In this document: positions 53,580 through 63,164 of the stretch, one piece after another
Position numbering within the stretch: position 1 is the stretch's first letter
Layout: every line of letters begins with the position of its first letter
Assembly (NCBI RefSeq): GCF_023838525.1
Contig: NZ_JAHUQD010000002.1
Span: forward strand, 124,001-188,000
Source of the DNA: Caldicoprobacter algeriensis
Lineage (GTDB): Bacteria; Bacillota; Clostridia; Caldicoprobacterales; Caldicoprobacteraceae
Length of the DNA stretch: 64,000 nucleotides
Direction of reading: 5' to 3'
Notes under the pieces: model-generated
What the model was told of the DNA's origin: nothing
What the model saw: only the letters and a program-made list of their open reading frames with translations
Databases searched by the model: none
Position numbers and translations under genes: made by a program

Positions 53580-54113
53580 ATGAAACTCCAAGAACATCCC
53601 TTTTTTAAGAAAATAATAAAAGATGCGTGGAGTTATTGGACAGGAGCTATTTTGCTAGCCGTTTTAAATGTAGCTTTGTTTGCATTTTCTGGGCATCCAT
53701 GGGGTATTACTACTCCTTTTTCCTACTGGGGTGCGTGGGTTTTTAAAGCGTTAGGAGGGCAACCAGAGAATTGGGTTTATTTTCAAAACCCATCTCATGC
53801 AAAAGCACTCGAGCAAAATATTTTTACAAATGCAGGGTCAATTCAAAATATAGGAATTATTTTGGGAGCTCTTTTAGCCACCCTTTTAGCTTCTCAATTT
53901 AAAATTAAAAAGATAAAATCTTATAAGCAAGTTATTGCAGCCGTACTAGGCGGTCTTTTAATGGGCTACGGTGCAAGAATAGCTTTTGGATGCAACATTG
54001 GTGCGTATTTCAGCGGTATTGCTTCAATGTCTCTCCACGGTTGGGTGTGGGCAGCTTTTGCACTGATTGGAGCGTGGATAGGAAGCAAACTTTTAGTTAA
54101 ATATTTTATGTAA
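53580..54113 (+). CDS. YeeE/YedE half-transporter (C-terminal half type)
   Basis: A 177-residue membrane protein, about five helices, with GLLMGYGARIAFGCNIGAYFSGIASMSLHGW, the second conserved TsuA-type signature. Together with the 220-residue partner it would make one ~400-residue transporter, longer than fused TsuA. AGGGTGGTG precedes the ATG. A hairpin follows. Confidence 0.87.
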   Translation: MKLQEHPFFKKIIKDAWSYWTGAILLAVLNVALFAFSGHPWGITTPFSYWGAWVFKALGGQPENWVYFQNPSHAKALEQNIFTNAGSIQNIGIILGALLATLLASQFKIKKIKSYKQVIAAVLGGLLMGYGARIAFGCNIGAYFSGIASMSLHGWVWAAFALIGAWIGSKLLVKYFM

Positions 54114-54145
54114 AAATTTAGGTGGCTACCAGCCACCTAAATTTT
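54113..54145 (+). terminator. 15-bp hairpin, partial terminator/attenuator
   Basis: AAAATTTAGGTGGCT (54113-54127) pairs with AGCCACCTAAATTTT (54131-54145), loop ACC. No long T-run follows, and the next ribosome site comes immediately after it, so it may reduce rather than end transcription between the transporter and TrxB-like genes. Confidence 0.65.
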
Positions 54146-54159
54146 AGGAGGGGATACTA

Positions 54160-55383
54160 ATGGAAAAAAGGAAAGAATACTACGATGTAGTAATTATCGG
54201 TGGTGGACCTGCTGGAATGACGGCAGCTATATATTGCGGACGTGCGAGGCTTAAAACCCTTTTGATTGAAAAGTCTCTAATTGGCGGCCTTGCCACATAT
54301 ACCAGTGAAATTGAGAATTATCCGGGATTTCCCGAACCAATTGGTGGTACTGAGTTAATGAAATTATTTGAACAACAAGCTAAAAGGTTTGGGGTTCAAA
54401 TAAAGCTTACCGACGTAAAAGGCTTAAGAATAGAAGAAGACCATAAAGTAGTGTCTACTTTCAGAATTGATTATTACGCTAAAGCTGTTATCATTGCAAC
54501 AGGAGGCAAGCCGAGGCTTACCGGTGCTAAAGGCGAAGAAAACTTTTTATACGATAAAGGGATCTCATTTTGTGCCACCTGTGACGCTGCTTATTACACT
54601 GACAAAAAAGTCATGATAATCGGAAGCGGAGATGCTGCTATTGAAGAGGGAATCTTCTTGACCAAGTTCGCGAAGGAAGTACACGTTTCCGTTATCCACG
54701 ATGAAGGTATAATGGATGCAAACAAGGTGGCCCAAGAAAAAGCGCTAAAAAATGAAAAAATGACATTTCACTGGAATACAATGGTTGAGGCTTTTGAAGG
54801 GAATGAAAGATTGGAAAGGGTTGTCCTCAAAAATTTAAAGACTGGAGAATTAATCCCTGTAGATGTTGATGGTTGTTTTCTGTTTATAGGTTATATTCCT
54901 AATACAGAGATATTTAAAGGCCTAATAGATATGACGCCTAAAGGATACATCATAACCAATGAAAACATGGAAACTAATATTGACGGTGTATATGCAGTGG
55001 GGGATGTAAGAGATAAGTTTTTGAGACAAGTTGCTACAGCAGTAGGCGACGGTGCAATAGCGGGTGTCATGGCAGAAAAATATATTGAGGAAACGGATTA
55101 CTTTACGAATGAAATTTTGAAGGCTAAAAACACAGTGTTAGCATATGTTTACAATGCTGTAGAGGCAAAAGATAGAGAATATCTTATGAAAGTTGAAAAA
55201 TTGCACAAAAAATATGCTGATAAATTTAAAATGTGCAGAATAGATACTTATAAATCTGACAGACTTGCTAAAAGACTTATGTGTGAAAAAGTTCCCTGCA
55301 TTGCCGTCGTAAAAGAAGGCAAGGTTATAAAGCATATTTATGACTTAGAGGACTTTGAAAGGGAACTGCTTAGCTGTGTATAA
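54160..55383 (+). CDS. Thioredoxin reductase fused to a CxxC-less thioredoxin-like domain
   Basis: A 407-residue flavoprotein. Residues ~1-310 match thioredoxin reductase: VVIIGGGPAGMTAAIYCGRA (FAD), CATCDAAYY (redox CxxC) and IGSGDAAIEEG (NAD(P)H), then DGVYAVGDVRDKFLRQVATAVGDGA. The last ~90 residues resemble a thioredoxin fold (VLAYVYNAVEAKDREYLM...KLHKKYADKFKMCRIDTY...VPCIAVVKEGKVI), but the usual CxxC is NAVEAK. A Cys replaces the usual residue after the conserved Pro (VPC), and the protein ends ...LLSCV. A role in releasing sulfur from TusA persulfides is a hypothesis based on the operon. AGGAGGGG precedes the ATG. Confidence 0.9.
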   Translation: MEKRKEYYDVVIIGGGPAGMTAAIYCGRARLKTLLIEKSLIGGLATYTSEIENYPGFPEPIGGTELMKLFEQQAKRFGVQIKLTDVKGLRIEEDHKVVSTFRIDYYAKAVIIATGGKPRLTGAKGEENFLYDKGISFCATCDAAYYTDKKVMIIGSGDAAIEEGIFLTKFAKEVHVSVIHDEGIMDANKVAQEKALKNEKMTFHWNTMVEAFEGNERLERVVLKNLKTGELIPVDVDGCFLFIGYIPNTEIFKGLIDMTPKGYIITNENMETNIDGVYAVGDVRDKFLRQVATAVGDGAIAGVMAEKYIEETDYFTNEILKAKNTVLAYVYNAVEAKDREYLMKVEKLHKKYADKFKMCRIDTYKSDRLAKRLMCEKVPCIAVVKEGKVIKHIYDLEDFERELLSCV

Positions 55384-55412
55384 CTAAGAACGCCCGTTTA
55401 GGGCGTTCTTAG
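55384..55412. terminator. 12-bp hairpin at the end of the sulfur cluster
   Basis: CTAAGAACGCCC (55384-55395) pairs with GGGCGTTCTTAG (55401-55412) around GTTTA. T-tails are weak on both strands. It separates the TrxB-like gene and convergent purD. Confidence 0.8.
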
Positions 55413-55466
55413 TGCTGTAAATTCCAAACTAGGATACAATCTTTAAAAACCATCTAAACTGCTCCT

Positions 55467-56726
55467 CTACTTCCTCCCTATATCCCTGCGGTAATGCATA
55501 TTTTCAAAATGTATCTTTTCTACATTCTGATAAACCTTCTGTATGGCAGTATCCAGGTCTTTCGCGATGGCCGTTACGCCGAGCACCCTGCCCCCACTGG
55601 TATAGTATTTACCATCTATCCTCTTGGTGCCCGCATGAAATACCATAATATCGGGTTCCTTCAATACCTCCTCAATCCCCGAAATCTCATACCCTGTCTT
55701 GTATGACTTTGGATACCCTCCCGAGGCCAGCACCACGCAGACGGCCGCATTGTCCTCCCATTCGATGTTTATTTTATCAAGCCGTTCATCGATCACCGCT
55801 TCAAATATATCCACTATATCGGTCTTAAGGCGAGGTAACACCACCTGCGTCTCAGGATCCCCAAACCTGGCATTGTATTCAAGAACCCTTGGCCCATGCT
55901 CGGTAAGCATCAAACCAAAATACAGAACCCCTTTGAAGGGCCTTCCCTCTTCAGCCATAGCCTTGATAGTGGGCTTGATTATACGATTCTCTACCTCTCT
56001 TGCTATCTCTGGCGTATACACGCGGCTGGGCGAGAAAGCCCCCATACCTCCCGTGTTTGGCCCCCGGTCGCCATCGTATGCCCTCTTGTGGTCCTGCGCG
56101 CTGACCATGGGTATGACGGTCCTGCCATCCGTAAAAGCTAGTACCGAAACCTCTGAGCCGATTAGGTGCTCTTCTATGACCACCCGCAGGCCAGCCTGAC
56201 CAAACACTTTATCCACCATCATAGCTTTTAAGGCTTCCTTGGCTTCGTAAACATCATTGACAATTACAACGCCCTTGCCAAGCGCCAACCCCTCAGCTTT
56301 TATAACAGTGGGATACTCTATTTGCTCCACGTATTTGACCGCTTGGCCATAATCATCGAAAACTTTATATTTTGCAGTGGGGATACCGTATTTCTGCATC
56401 AGGTTTTTAGCAAACACCTTGCTGCTCTCTATCATGGCAGCATCCTTGGTGGGGCCAAATGCCCTGAGGCCTTCAGCCTGAAGAGCATCTACCATCCCCA
56501 TTGCCAGGGGGTCATCGGGCGCAACAACAGTCAAGTCTATATGATTTTGCTTTGCAAAGCGCACTACTCCCTCTACATCGGTGGCAGGTATATTGACGCA
56601 CTCCGCAAGTTCCGATATACCGCCATTGCCTGGTGCGCAGTAAATTTTTGAAACCTTTGAGCTCTGGCTTATTTTCCACACCAGGGCATGCTCACGTCCC
56701 CCGCCGCCTACAACCAATATCCTCAT
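55467..56726 (-). CDS. purD: Phosphoribosylamine-glycine ligase
   Basis: A 419-residue ATP-grasp enzyme joining phosphoribosylamine and glycine to make GAR. VGGGGREHALVWKI is the family start, GLALGKGVVIV and the FGDPETQVVLPRL segment carry ATP and metal residues. The start is ATG 56724-56726 (MRILVVGGG), with GGGGTG upstream; a longer frame from 56756 is unlikely. It is the last gene of the pur operon, 100 bp after purH. Confidence 0.97.
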   Translation of the reverse strand: MRILVVGGGGREHALVWKISQSSKVSKIYCAPGNGGISELAECVNIPATDVEGVVRFAKQNHIDLTVVAPDDPLAMGMVDALQAEGLRAFGPTKDAAMIESSKVFAKNLMQKYGIPTAKYKVFDDYGQAVKYVEQIEYPTVIKAEGLALGKGVVIVNDVYEAKEALKAMMVDKVFGQAGLRVVIEEHLIGSEVSVLAFTDGRTVIPMVSAQDHKRAYDGDRGPNTGGMGAFSPSRVYTPEIAREVENRIIKPTIKAMAEEGRPFKGVLYFGLMLTEHGPRVLEYNARFGDPETQVVLPRLKTDIVDIFEAVIDERLDKINIEWEDNAAVCVVLASGGYPKSYKTGYEISGIEEVLKEPDIMVFHAGTKRIDGKYYTSGGRVLGVTAIAKDLDTAIQKVYQNVEKIHFENMHYRRDIGRK

Positions 56727-56826
56727 CCATTTCACCCCATCTACTGTCAAAATCATGTTTGACTACTTATTGGCCAATTGTAGAATACTATACGAGATAT
56801 TCCAATCCTCATTAGACATCCCACAA

Positions 56827-58383
56827 TCAATGTTTGAAATGCCTCATGCCGGTAAATATCATGGCAATTCCATACCTATTGCAGGCGTCTATGGACTCCT
56901 GATCTCTGATTGAACCGCCCGGCTGAATTATAGCTGAAATGCCGGCCTTTGCGGCAGCCTCCACGCAGTCGGGGAACGGGAAAAACGCATCGGATGCCAG
57001 AACCGCACCCTTTACCTTGTCGCCGCTCCTTTCAATAGCCTGTTCCACCGCCCAGATGCGGTTGACCTGACCCGGCCCTATACCCAGCGACTGCTTGTTC
57101 TTGGCTATGACGATGCCATTGGACCTGGTGTGCTTTACCACCTTCCAGGCAAATATCAGGTCTTCCATCTCGGCATCTGTGGGCTTTTTCTCTGTTACCA
57201 CCTTAATCTGGGACATATCGGGCAAAAGCTCTGTATCCATATCCTGTACCAGCAAACCGCCCAGCACCTTTCTAGTATCCCAAATTCCTTTGGGAGGGTT
57301 CACCGAAATATCCTCTAGCTGCAGTATGCGAATGTTCTTTTTCCTCTTTAATATTTCCAAAGCCTCATCGGTATATGAAGGTGCCGCCACGATCTCTATG
57401 AATATCTTGTTTATCTCGGCTGCGGTTTGGGCGTCTATCTCACGATTGGCCACCACAATTCCTCCGAATATGGATATGGGATCAGCCTCATATGCCTTCA
57501 TGTAAGCTTCATATATAGTCGGAGCACTGCCCACCCCGCAGGGGTTAGCGTGTTTTACGGCCACCACAGTAGGTTCATCAAATTCCCTTAGTAAGTCTAA
57601 AGCCCCGTTGGTATCGTTGATGTTGTTGAAGGAAAGTTCCTTGCCATGGAGCTGCTTAGCGCCCGTTAGGCTGCCCGGTACCGGCAGTACCTCCCTGTAA
57701 AACACCGCCTTCTGATGGGGGTTTTCCCCGTAACGCAAATCCTGTACTTTCTCGTAAGTAAGAGTGAGCAACTCAGGGAAACCTAAATCTTTGACCTGCT
57801 TTCTCAAATAGTCGGCAATAAGCGCATCGTAATGCGCCGTATGCTCAAACACCTTGACCGCCAGCTTAAATTTAGTCTCCTGTGATACTTCACCATATTT
57901 TTTTAATTCGTCCAGCACCATGTCGTAATCAGCAGGGTCCACAATCACTGTGACGTACTGATAATTCTTGGCAGCCGCCCTGAGCAGGGTAGGCCCGCCA
58001 ATATCTATGTTTTCTATGGCTTCTTCAAGCTTCACATTGTCTTTGAATATAGTCTGTTTAAAAGGATACAGGTTGATGACCACGAAATCGATGGGCTGAA
58101 TGCCCATAAACTCAAGCTGCTTCATGTGCTGCTCGTTGCTTCTTATAGCAAGCACTCCGGCGTGAATGGCGGGGTGCAGCGTTTTCACCCTTCCATCCAG
58201 GCACTCAGGAAAGCCAGTGACATCGCTTACGTTTATTACAGGAATACCAGCCTCGGCCAGCGTCTTAGCCGTTCCTCCGGTGGATACTATCTCCACCCCC
58301 ATACTGCTTAACGCTCTGGCAAACCCTACAATGCCGGTTTTGTCCGATACGCTGATTATAGCACGCCTTCTCATGTTGCTCAT
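56827..58383 (-). CDS. purH: Bifunctional AICAR transformylase/IMP cyclohydrolase
   Basis: A 518-residue enzyme catalysing the final two steps to IMP. The N-terminal MGS-like cyclohydrolase begins [18 protein letters not shown] (~1-200), and the AICAR transformylase (~205-518) has [23 protein letters not shown] and the C-terminal GGSIRDQE. The start ATG overlaps the purN stop by four bases (ATGA), indicating coupling. The next gene is purD. Confidence 0.97.
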   Translation of the reverse strand: MSNMRRRAIISVSDKTGIVGFARALSSMGVEIVSTGGTAKTLAEAGIPVINVSDVTGFPECLDGRVKTLHPAIHAGVLAIRSNEQHMKQLEFMGIQPIDFVVINLYPFKQTIFKDNVKLEEAIENIDIGGPTLLRAAAKNYQYVTVIVDPADYDMVLDELKKYGEVSQETKFKLAVKVFEHTAHYDALIADYLRKQVKDLGFPELLTLTYEKVQDLRYGENPHQKAVFYREVLPVPGSLTGAKQLHGKELSFNNINDTNGALDLLREFDEPTVVAVKHANPCGVGSAPTIYEAYMKAYEADPISIFGGIVVANREIDAQTAAEINKIFIEIVAAPSYTDEALEILKRKKNIRILQLEDISVNPPKGIWDTRKVLGGLLVQDMDTELLPDMSQIKVVTEKKPTDAEMEDLIFAWKVVKHTRSNGIVIAKNKQSLGIGPGQVNRIWAVEQAIERSGDKVKGAVLASDAFFPFPDCVEAAAKAGISAIIQPGGSIRDQESIDACNRYGIAMIFTGMRHFKH

Positions 58384-59012
58384 TCACTCCCTCCCAAAAT
58401 CCTGACCTTGCGTCCCTCCACTACAAGCCTTCCTTCCACAAACAGCCTGACTGCTTCGGGCAGAAGCTGGTGTTCCACCTCCAGTACCCTTGCGGCCAGC
58501 GAGTGCACATCATCGTCATCCCTCACTTCAACGGGACGCTGAAGTATTATAGGCCCGGTATCTGTGCCCTCATCCACAAAATGCACCGTTGCACCGGTTA
58601 CCTTTACCCCGTAATCTAAAACGGCGTGGTGCACCCTCTCTCCATAAAATCCCTTCCCACAAAAGGCGGGAATCAGGGATGGATGTATATTGATGATACG
58701 ATTAGGGTAAGCCCGTACAACTTCCGGGGATAAAATGCTCAAATACCCAGCCAGCACCACCAAATCCACCCTGTAAAATTTAAGCCGCTCCAAAATTGCC
58801 CTGTTAAAAGACCCCTCACTTTCAAAGTCCTCTTTCAATATGCATTCGGCTGGAATGTCATGGGCTTTAGCCCTTTCAAGACCATAAGCCGATTTACGAT
58901 TGGATATGACCACTACAATTCTCGCATCGGATATGCGGCCAGCCTCAACGGCATCGATTAGCGCCTGAAGGTTTGTACCATTTCCCGAAATCAACACCCC
59001 TATACGCGTCAC
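58380..59012 (-). CDS. purN: Phosphoribosylglycinamide formyltransferase
   Basis: A 210-residue GAR transformylase using formyl-THF. [18 protein letters not shown] binds the substrate, [10 protein letters not shown] holds Asn and His, and the [15 protein letters not shown] segment contains the catalytic Asp. It overlaps purM upstream and purH downstream by four bases each, a tightly coupled trio. Confidence 0.97.
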   Translation of the reverse strand: MTRIGVLISGNGTNLQALIDAVEAGRISDARIVVVISNRKSAYGLERAKAHDIPAECILKEDFESEGSFNRAILERLKFYRVDLVVLAGYLSILSPEVVRAYPNRIINIHPSLIPAFCGKGFYGERVHHAVLDYGVKVTGATVHFVDEGTDTGPIILQRPVEVRDDDDVHSLAARVLEVEHQLLPEAVRLFVEGRLVVEGRKVRILGGSE

Positions 59013-60037
59013 AGGATAAACACCACCCCCCCAGTCCCCTTCACGACCTTTCCAATCACATATGAAGGGTAACCGTCGCTTTTTAGCTGGCCGATGATGC
59101 CATCCGCGTCTTCAGGTGTACATACCAGCACCATGCCTATTCCCATATTAAAGGTATTAAACATCTCCTTGTCTTCTATATCGCCCCACCGCTTGATAAG
59201 CTCGAAGATGGGCAGTACAGGCCAGCTCCCTACATGAATTTCGGCTACAAGGCCTTCAGGTAAAACTCTGGGTATGTTCTCAATAAACCCTCCTCCCGTT
59301 ATATTCGCAATCCCCTTTACCCGATATCGCTTGAGCACGTTGAGAATGCCCTTTACGTATATCCGTGTGGGCTTTAAAAGCTCCTCTCCCACCGTACACC
59401 CCAACACATCATACCACTCGTCAAGGCGGTTTTTGTCATGGAGTACCAGCCTTCTAACCAGAGAATAACCGTTGCTGTGAACGCCCGAGGAAGCCAAACC
59501 AATAATCACATCGCCTTCCCTGATGGTGGAGCCGTCTATTATCTTTGACCAATCCACTATTCCCACAGCAAAACCAGCTATATCATATTCTTCCTCCCTA
59601 TAAAACCCCGGCATCTCGGCAGTCTCACCACCTATGAGGGCACACCCCGCTTCAATACATCCATCTGCAACACCCTTTACTATATGGGCCACTTTCTCAG
59701 GCTTAAGCCTGCCCGTCGCTATATAGTCAAGAAAGAATAAAGGCCTGGCTCCTTGACACACCACATCGTTTACGCACATGGCCACGCAGTCCTGACCGAT
59801 GGTATCGTGTTTATCCATTATAAAAGCAAGCTGCAACTTGGTACCTACACCATCGGTCCCAGCCACCAGTACAGGCTGCTTCATACCTTCCAAATCCAGG
59901 GAATACATGCCGCCGAATCCACCTATATCGCCTATGACGTTTTTATCATACGTCCTTTTCACAAATTCCTTCATAAGGCTGACAGCCCTATATCCGGCCT
60001 CAACATCAACACCCGCATCCTTGTAAGTGTAACCCAT
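59009..60037 (-). CDS. purM: Phosphoribosylformylglycinamidine cyclo-ligase
   Basis: A 342-residue AIR synthase. The N-terminal half has [11 protein letters not shown] and [14 protein letters not shown] with Lys and Asp residues, and [13 protein letters not shown] is the family core motif. The C-terminal half includes [16 protein letters not shown]. It follows the 366-bp gap after purF and overlaps purN by four bases. Confidence 0.97.
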   Translation of the reverse strand: MGYTYKDAGVDVEAGYRAVSLMKEFVKRTYDKNVIGDIGGFGGMYSLDLEGMKQPVLVAGTDGVGTKLQLAFIMDKHDTIGQDCVAMCVNDVVCQGARPLFFLDYIATGRLKPEKVAHIVKGVADGCIEAGCALIGGETAEMPGFYREEEYDIAGFAVGIVDWSKIIDGSTIREGDVIIGLASSGVHSNGYSLVRRLVLHDKNRLDEWYDVLGCTVGEELLKPTRIYVKGILNVLKRYRVKGIANITGGGFIENIPRVLPEGLVAEIHVGSWPVLPIFELIKRWGDIEDKEMFNTFNMGIGMVLVCTPEDADGIIGQLKSDGYPSYVIGKVVKGTGGVVFIL

Positions 60038-60403
60038 ATACCTTTACCCCTTTCTCTACAGCTGGCTGTTCATGTTTATTTTCGTTCACCATAACAGCAT
60101 ATATCTAATGAACCACCGAACAATTGAAGTCGCAGACTTCCTGCTTCATTGACCAGGCTTGGTATTGGGAAGATATTTATTTCTTCCCAATAGAAGAAAC
60201 CCAGTCTTCACAGACGTTAATCCGGCTCGTCCCAACTCCACTTAACTATTCCATACGCTCATCAAAAATAGATTCATAATTGATAACCTTGACTATTCAC
60301 CACATCGTCACATTCTAGAACATTACACACAAGGCAGCGTTTTGATCTATGCACGAAGTAGTCTTTTGACCTATCACCGTCCACAGCCTGACCATCGCCG
60401 TCA
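60038..60403. other. purF-purM gap with mobile-element relic
   Basis: The 366 bp between purF and purM hold no complete gene. 60105-60245 is an IS200/IS605 3'-end relic. The other part has no recognisable feature beyond a short leader for purM. Confidence 0.7.
60105..60245 (-). mobile_element. Decayed IS200/IS605 (TnpB) 3' end with guide-RNA scaffold-like hairpins
   Basis: On the reverse strand, codons from 60245 to a TAA at 60177-60179 read LSGVGTSRINVCEDWVSSIGKK, matching the extreme C-terminus of TnpB proteins. A perfect 10-bp stem follows (ATTGGGAAGA 60164-60173, TCTTCCCAAT 60182-60191). After it come GGTCAATGAAGCAG, the terminal GAAGTC/GACTTC hairpin (60126-60140) and GGTGGTTCATTAG, the usual right-end sequence (also the 3' part of the TnpB omega RNA). 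No transposase gene remains. Confidence 0.75.
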
Positions 60404-61807
60404 TTACTCATATTTTACTTCTACAGCCATTGGGTATTCTCCAGTGAAGCATCCCAGGCAGAAGTCGCACCCGCTGCCCTCTACCGTCTTGAGCAATCCC
60501 TCAATGCTCAGATACCCCAGCGAATCGGCACCTATTATACGGCATATCTCTTCAACGCTGTATTTAGCACCAATAAGGTGCTCTTTTGTGGGCGTATCGA
60601 TGCCGAAATAACAGGGGAAGCGAACCGGTGGCGAACTGATACGCATATGAACCTCTCTGGCACCGGCAAGCCTGAGCATCTCCACTATCTTCTTGCTGGT
60701 GGTACCCCTCACTATGGAATCGTCTATCATGACTATCCGCTTGCCCTTGACTATTTTTCTCAAAGCATTGAGCTTGATCCTTACCCCCTGCTCGCGTACA
60801 GCCTGGCTGGGCTTTATAAAGGTTCTGCCTACATACCTGTTTTTGATAAGCCCTTCCCCAAACGGGATGCCTGAGGCCTCGGCATACCCAAGGGCGGCAG
60901 TGGTTCCCGAATCGGGCACCCCTATTACCAGGTCAGCGTCAACTGGATGCTCGGCCGCCAGTATCTTACCCGCTTCTTTTCTGGCCGTATACACGCTCAC
61001 TCCGTCTATGGTGCTGTCAGTCCTGGCAAAATAGATGAATTCAAACACACACAACGCGGATTTTAGCGGCACAGGCGTCTGTATACTCCTCAGCCCATCC
61101 TGGGAGATAATGAGTATCTCCCCCGGCTTAACATCCCGTATAAACTCGGCATCCACTGCATCAAAAGCACATGATTCGGACGCCACCACATAGGAATGAC
61201 CAATCCTGCCCAGAGCCAAAGGCCTCATTCCGTAAGGATCCCTGACTGCAATTAGCTTATCTTCTGTCATCAAGAGCAGGGCATACGCCCCTCTCAGCTT
61301 TGACATGGTATTCTGTATAGCAGTCTCCAGCCCTTCGTCAATATGCCTGGCAATGAGGTTTGCTATGACTTCGCTGTCCACCGAAGTTTGAAAAACCGCC
61401 CCCGCATCTTCCAGCTCGTTACGAAGCACCTCTGCGTTTACCAGATTCCCATTATGAGCCAAAGCCAGAAATCCCTTTTTGTATTTGATAACCAGAGGCT
61501 GGGCGTTGTACAAACTTGTATCACCATAAGTCGGATAGCGCACATGCCCTATGGCAATCCTGCCATCTTTCAGCATTCCTAGCGTTTCCTCGTCGAATAC
61601 CTCGGGAACCAACCCCATGCCCTTGTGATAGCGTATGGTGTAACCATCGGCCACCGCAATACCGGCGCTTTCCTGCCCCCTGTGCTGCAGGGCGTAAAGC
61701 CCGTAATAGGTTATCTCGTGAACAGCCAGCCCATCCTGATCAAATATGCCAAAAACCCCGCACTCCTCGTTTAACTTGTCTACCAATAATAGGTCCCTGG
61801 GATGCAT
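60404..61807 (-). CDS. purF: Amidophosphoribosyltransferase
   Basis: A 467-residue enzyme making phosphoribosylamine from PRPP and glutamine. A short propeptide (…DKLNEE) precedes the mature N-terminal Cys (CGVFGIFDQDG), the glutamine nucleophile. GLYALQHRGQESAGIA and the PRPP motif VMIDDSIVRGTTSKK are clear. Fe-S Cys residues in CYFGID and CDFCLGCF indicate the [4Fe-4S] Bacillus-type enzyme. Its transcript crosses the IS relic into purM. Confidence 0.97.
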   Translation of the reverse strand: MHPRDLLLVDKLNEECGVFGIFDQDGLAVHEITYYGLYALQHRGQESAGIAVADGYTIRYHKGMGLVPEVFDEETLGMLKDGRIAIGHVRYPTYGDTSLYNAQPLVIKYKKGFLALAHNGNLVNAEVLRNELEDAGAVFQTSVDSEVIANLIARHIDEGLETAIQNTMSKLRGAYALLLMTEDKLIAVRDPYGMRPLALGRIGHSYVVASESCAFDAVDAEFIRDVKPGEILIISQDGLRSIQTPVPLKSALCVFEFIYFARTDSTIDGVSVYTARKEAGKILAAEHPVDADLVIGVPDSGTTAALGYAEASGIPFGEGLIKNRYVGRTFIKPSQAVREQGVRIKLNALRKIVKGKRIVMIDDSIVRGTTSKKIVEMLRLAGAREVHMRISSPPVRFPCYFGIDTPTKEHLIGAKYSVEEICRIIGADSLGYLSIEGLLKTVEGSGCDFCLGCFTGEYPMAVEVKYE

Positions 61808-61952
61808 TTCTCATCATCCTTCTAAATCTGTAAGTATATAAATAGGCATATAAATCTGTAGGTATAAGTATTACCTCTAATCACCACCATTGCAATGTGA
61901 TTGAACGCGATCCAGTTAAAAAATTACGCTCACAGTCTATGCCCATTTTGTT

Positions 61953-62669
61953 TCATTCAGCATCTTTGCCCATAAGTCGATTGAGTATTTCCTGATATGC
62001 CTCTTCAACATTGCCCAAATCCCGTCTGAACCTGTCCTTATCGAGCTTCTCACCAGTACGGGTATCCCAAAAGCGGCAGGTATCAGGCGATATCTCATCA
62101 GCCAGTATAACTTCACCGCTGAAGCGACCAAACTCCAGCTTAAAATCGATGAGCTCCACATTGACATCTTTTAAATAATCAGAAAGGATTTGATTTACCC
62201 GAAGCGACATATCGGCAATCCTGGCCACCTCCTCTTTGGTAGCCAGTTCCATGGCATAGATGTGATACTCGTTCACCATTGGATCTCCCAGCTCATCATT
62301 TTTATAGCAGTATTCAAGAACGGTGGCTTTAAGCTTTGTACCCTCAGGAAGGCCCAAGCGCTTTGACAGGCTACCAGCAGCTCTGTTGCGTACAATGACC
62401 TCCACAGGGATTATCTGAACCTTTTTCACAAGAGTTTCTCTATCGTTCAGCTCCTGTACATAATGGGTGGGAATTCCGTGCTTTTCAAGAAGCTGAAACA
62501 GGTGATTGGACACCTTGTTGTTGACAACGCCTTTGCCGACAATAGTACCCCTCTTCAAGCCATTAAAAGCTGTGGCATCATCCTTGTACTCTATAATGAC
62601 ATAGTTGGGGTCATCTGTGGCATACACCCTTTTGGCCTTGCCTTCATAAAGCTGGTGTAATTTTTCCAT
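61953..62669 (-). CDS. purC: Phosphoribosylaminoimidazole-succinocarboxamide synthase
   Basis: A 238-residue SAICAR synthetase condensing CAIR with aspartate. [19 protein letters not shown] and KDDATAFNG form the ATP-binding part, [17 protein letters not shown] and [10 protein letters not shown] the substrate region. It starts 3 bp after purE. Confidence 0.97.
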   Translation of the reverse strand: MEKLHQLYEGKAKRVYATDDPNYVIIEYKDDATAFNGLKRGTIVGKGVVNNKVSNHLFQLLEKHGIPTHYVQELNDRETLVKKVQIIPVEVIVRNRAAGSLSKRLGLPEGTKLKATVLEYCYKNDELGDPMVNEYHIYAMELATKEEVARIADMSLRVNQILSDYLKDVNVELIDFKLEFGRFSGEVILADEISPDTCRFWDTRTGEKLDKDRFRRDLGNVEEAYQEILNRLMGKDAE

Positions 62670-62672
62670 GTT

Positions 62673-63164
62673 TTATATAACCTCCTCCTGGAGCTTTTTA
62701 TCCTGTTCAAGCACCTGCTGGACCATACGCTGTTTATGCTCCTTTAGCTTATCTGCCAAAAACTTATAGCGCAAAGCCAGCATTTGCACAGCCAACAGAG
62801 CAGCGTTTTCGCTCCCGTTGATGGCCACGGTTGCCACGGGCACTCCCGATGGCATCTGCACTATGGACAGCAATGAATCCAATCCATCCATGGTAGAAGA
62901 TTTAACGGGCAAACCGATAACCGGTAGAGTGGTATAAGCCGCTAAAACCCCCGGCAGGTGCGCTGCTTTGCCGGCGGCGGCAATCAATACTTCTATGCCA
63001 TTTTTCTCTGCATCCTGAGCATACCGGGCAGCTTCGACGGGCGTGCGGTGAGCCGAAAGCACCCGCATCTCCACTTCCACTCCAAAGCCTTCCAAAACCT
63101 TTTTGGCACCCTTTACCACTTCCAGATCGGATATGCTTCCCATTACAATACCAACTTTAGGCAT
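62673..63164 (-). CDS. purE: N5-carboxyaminoimidazole ribonucleotide mutase
   Basis: A 163-residue class I PurE. VGIVMGSISDLEVVKGA is the N-terminal phosphate loop, SAHRTPVEAARYA carries the catalytic His and ASRT-like AGKAAHLPGVLA the substrate loop. It is the first gene of the purECFMNHD operon, behind a strong promoter and ~220-base leader. No purK is visible in the window. GGGAGGAATG precedes the ATG. Confidence 0.96.
   Translation of the reverse strand: MPKVGIVMGSISDLEVVKGAKKVLEGFGVEVEMRVLSAHRTPVEAARYAQDAEKNGIEVLIAAAGKAAHLPGVLAAYTTLPVIGLPVKSSTMDGLDSLLSIVQMPSGVPVATVAINGSENAALLAVQMLALRYKFLADKLKEHKQRMVQQVLEQDKKLQEEVI

Noticed and set aside
52660-54113. Phage or plasmid origin of the AT-rich sulfur cluster
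   Set aside because: No integrase, tRNA, attachment repeats or phage genes are seen; base composition alone does not show the route.
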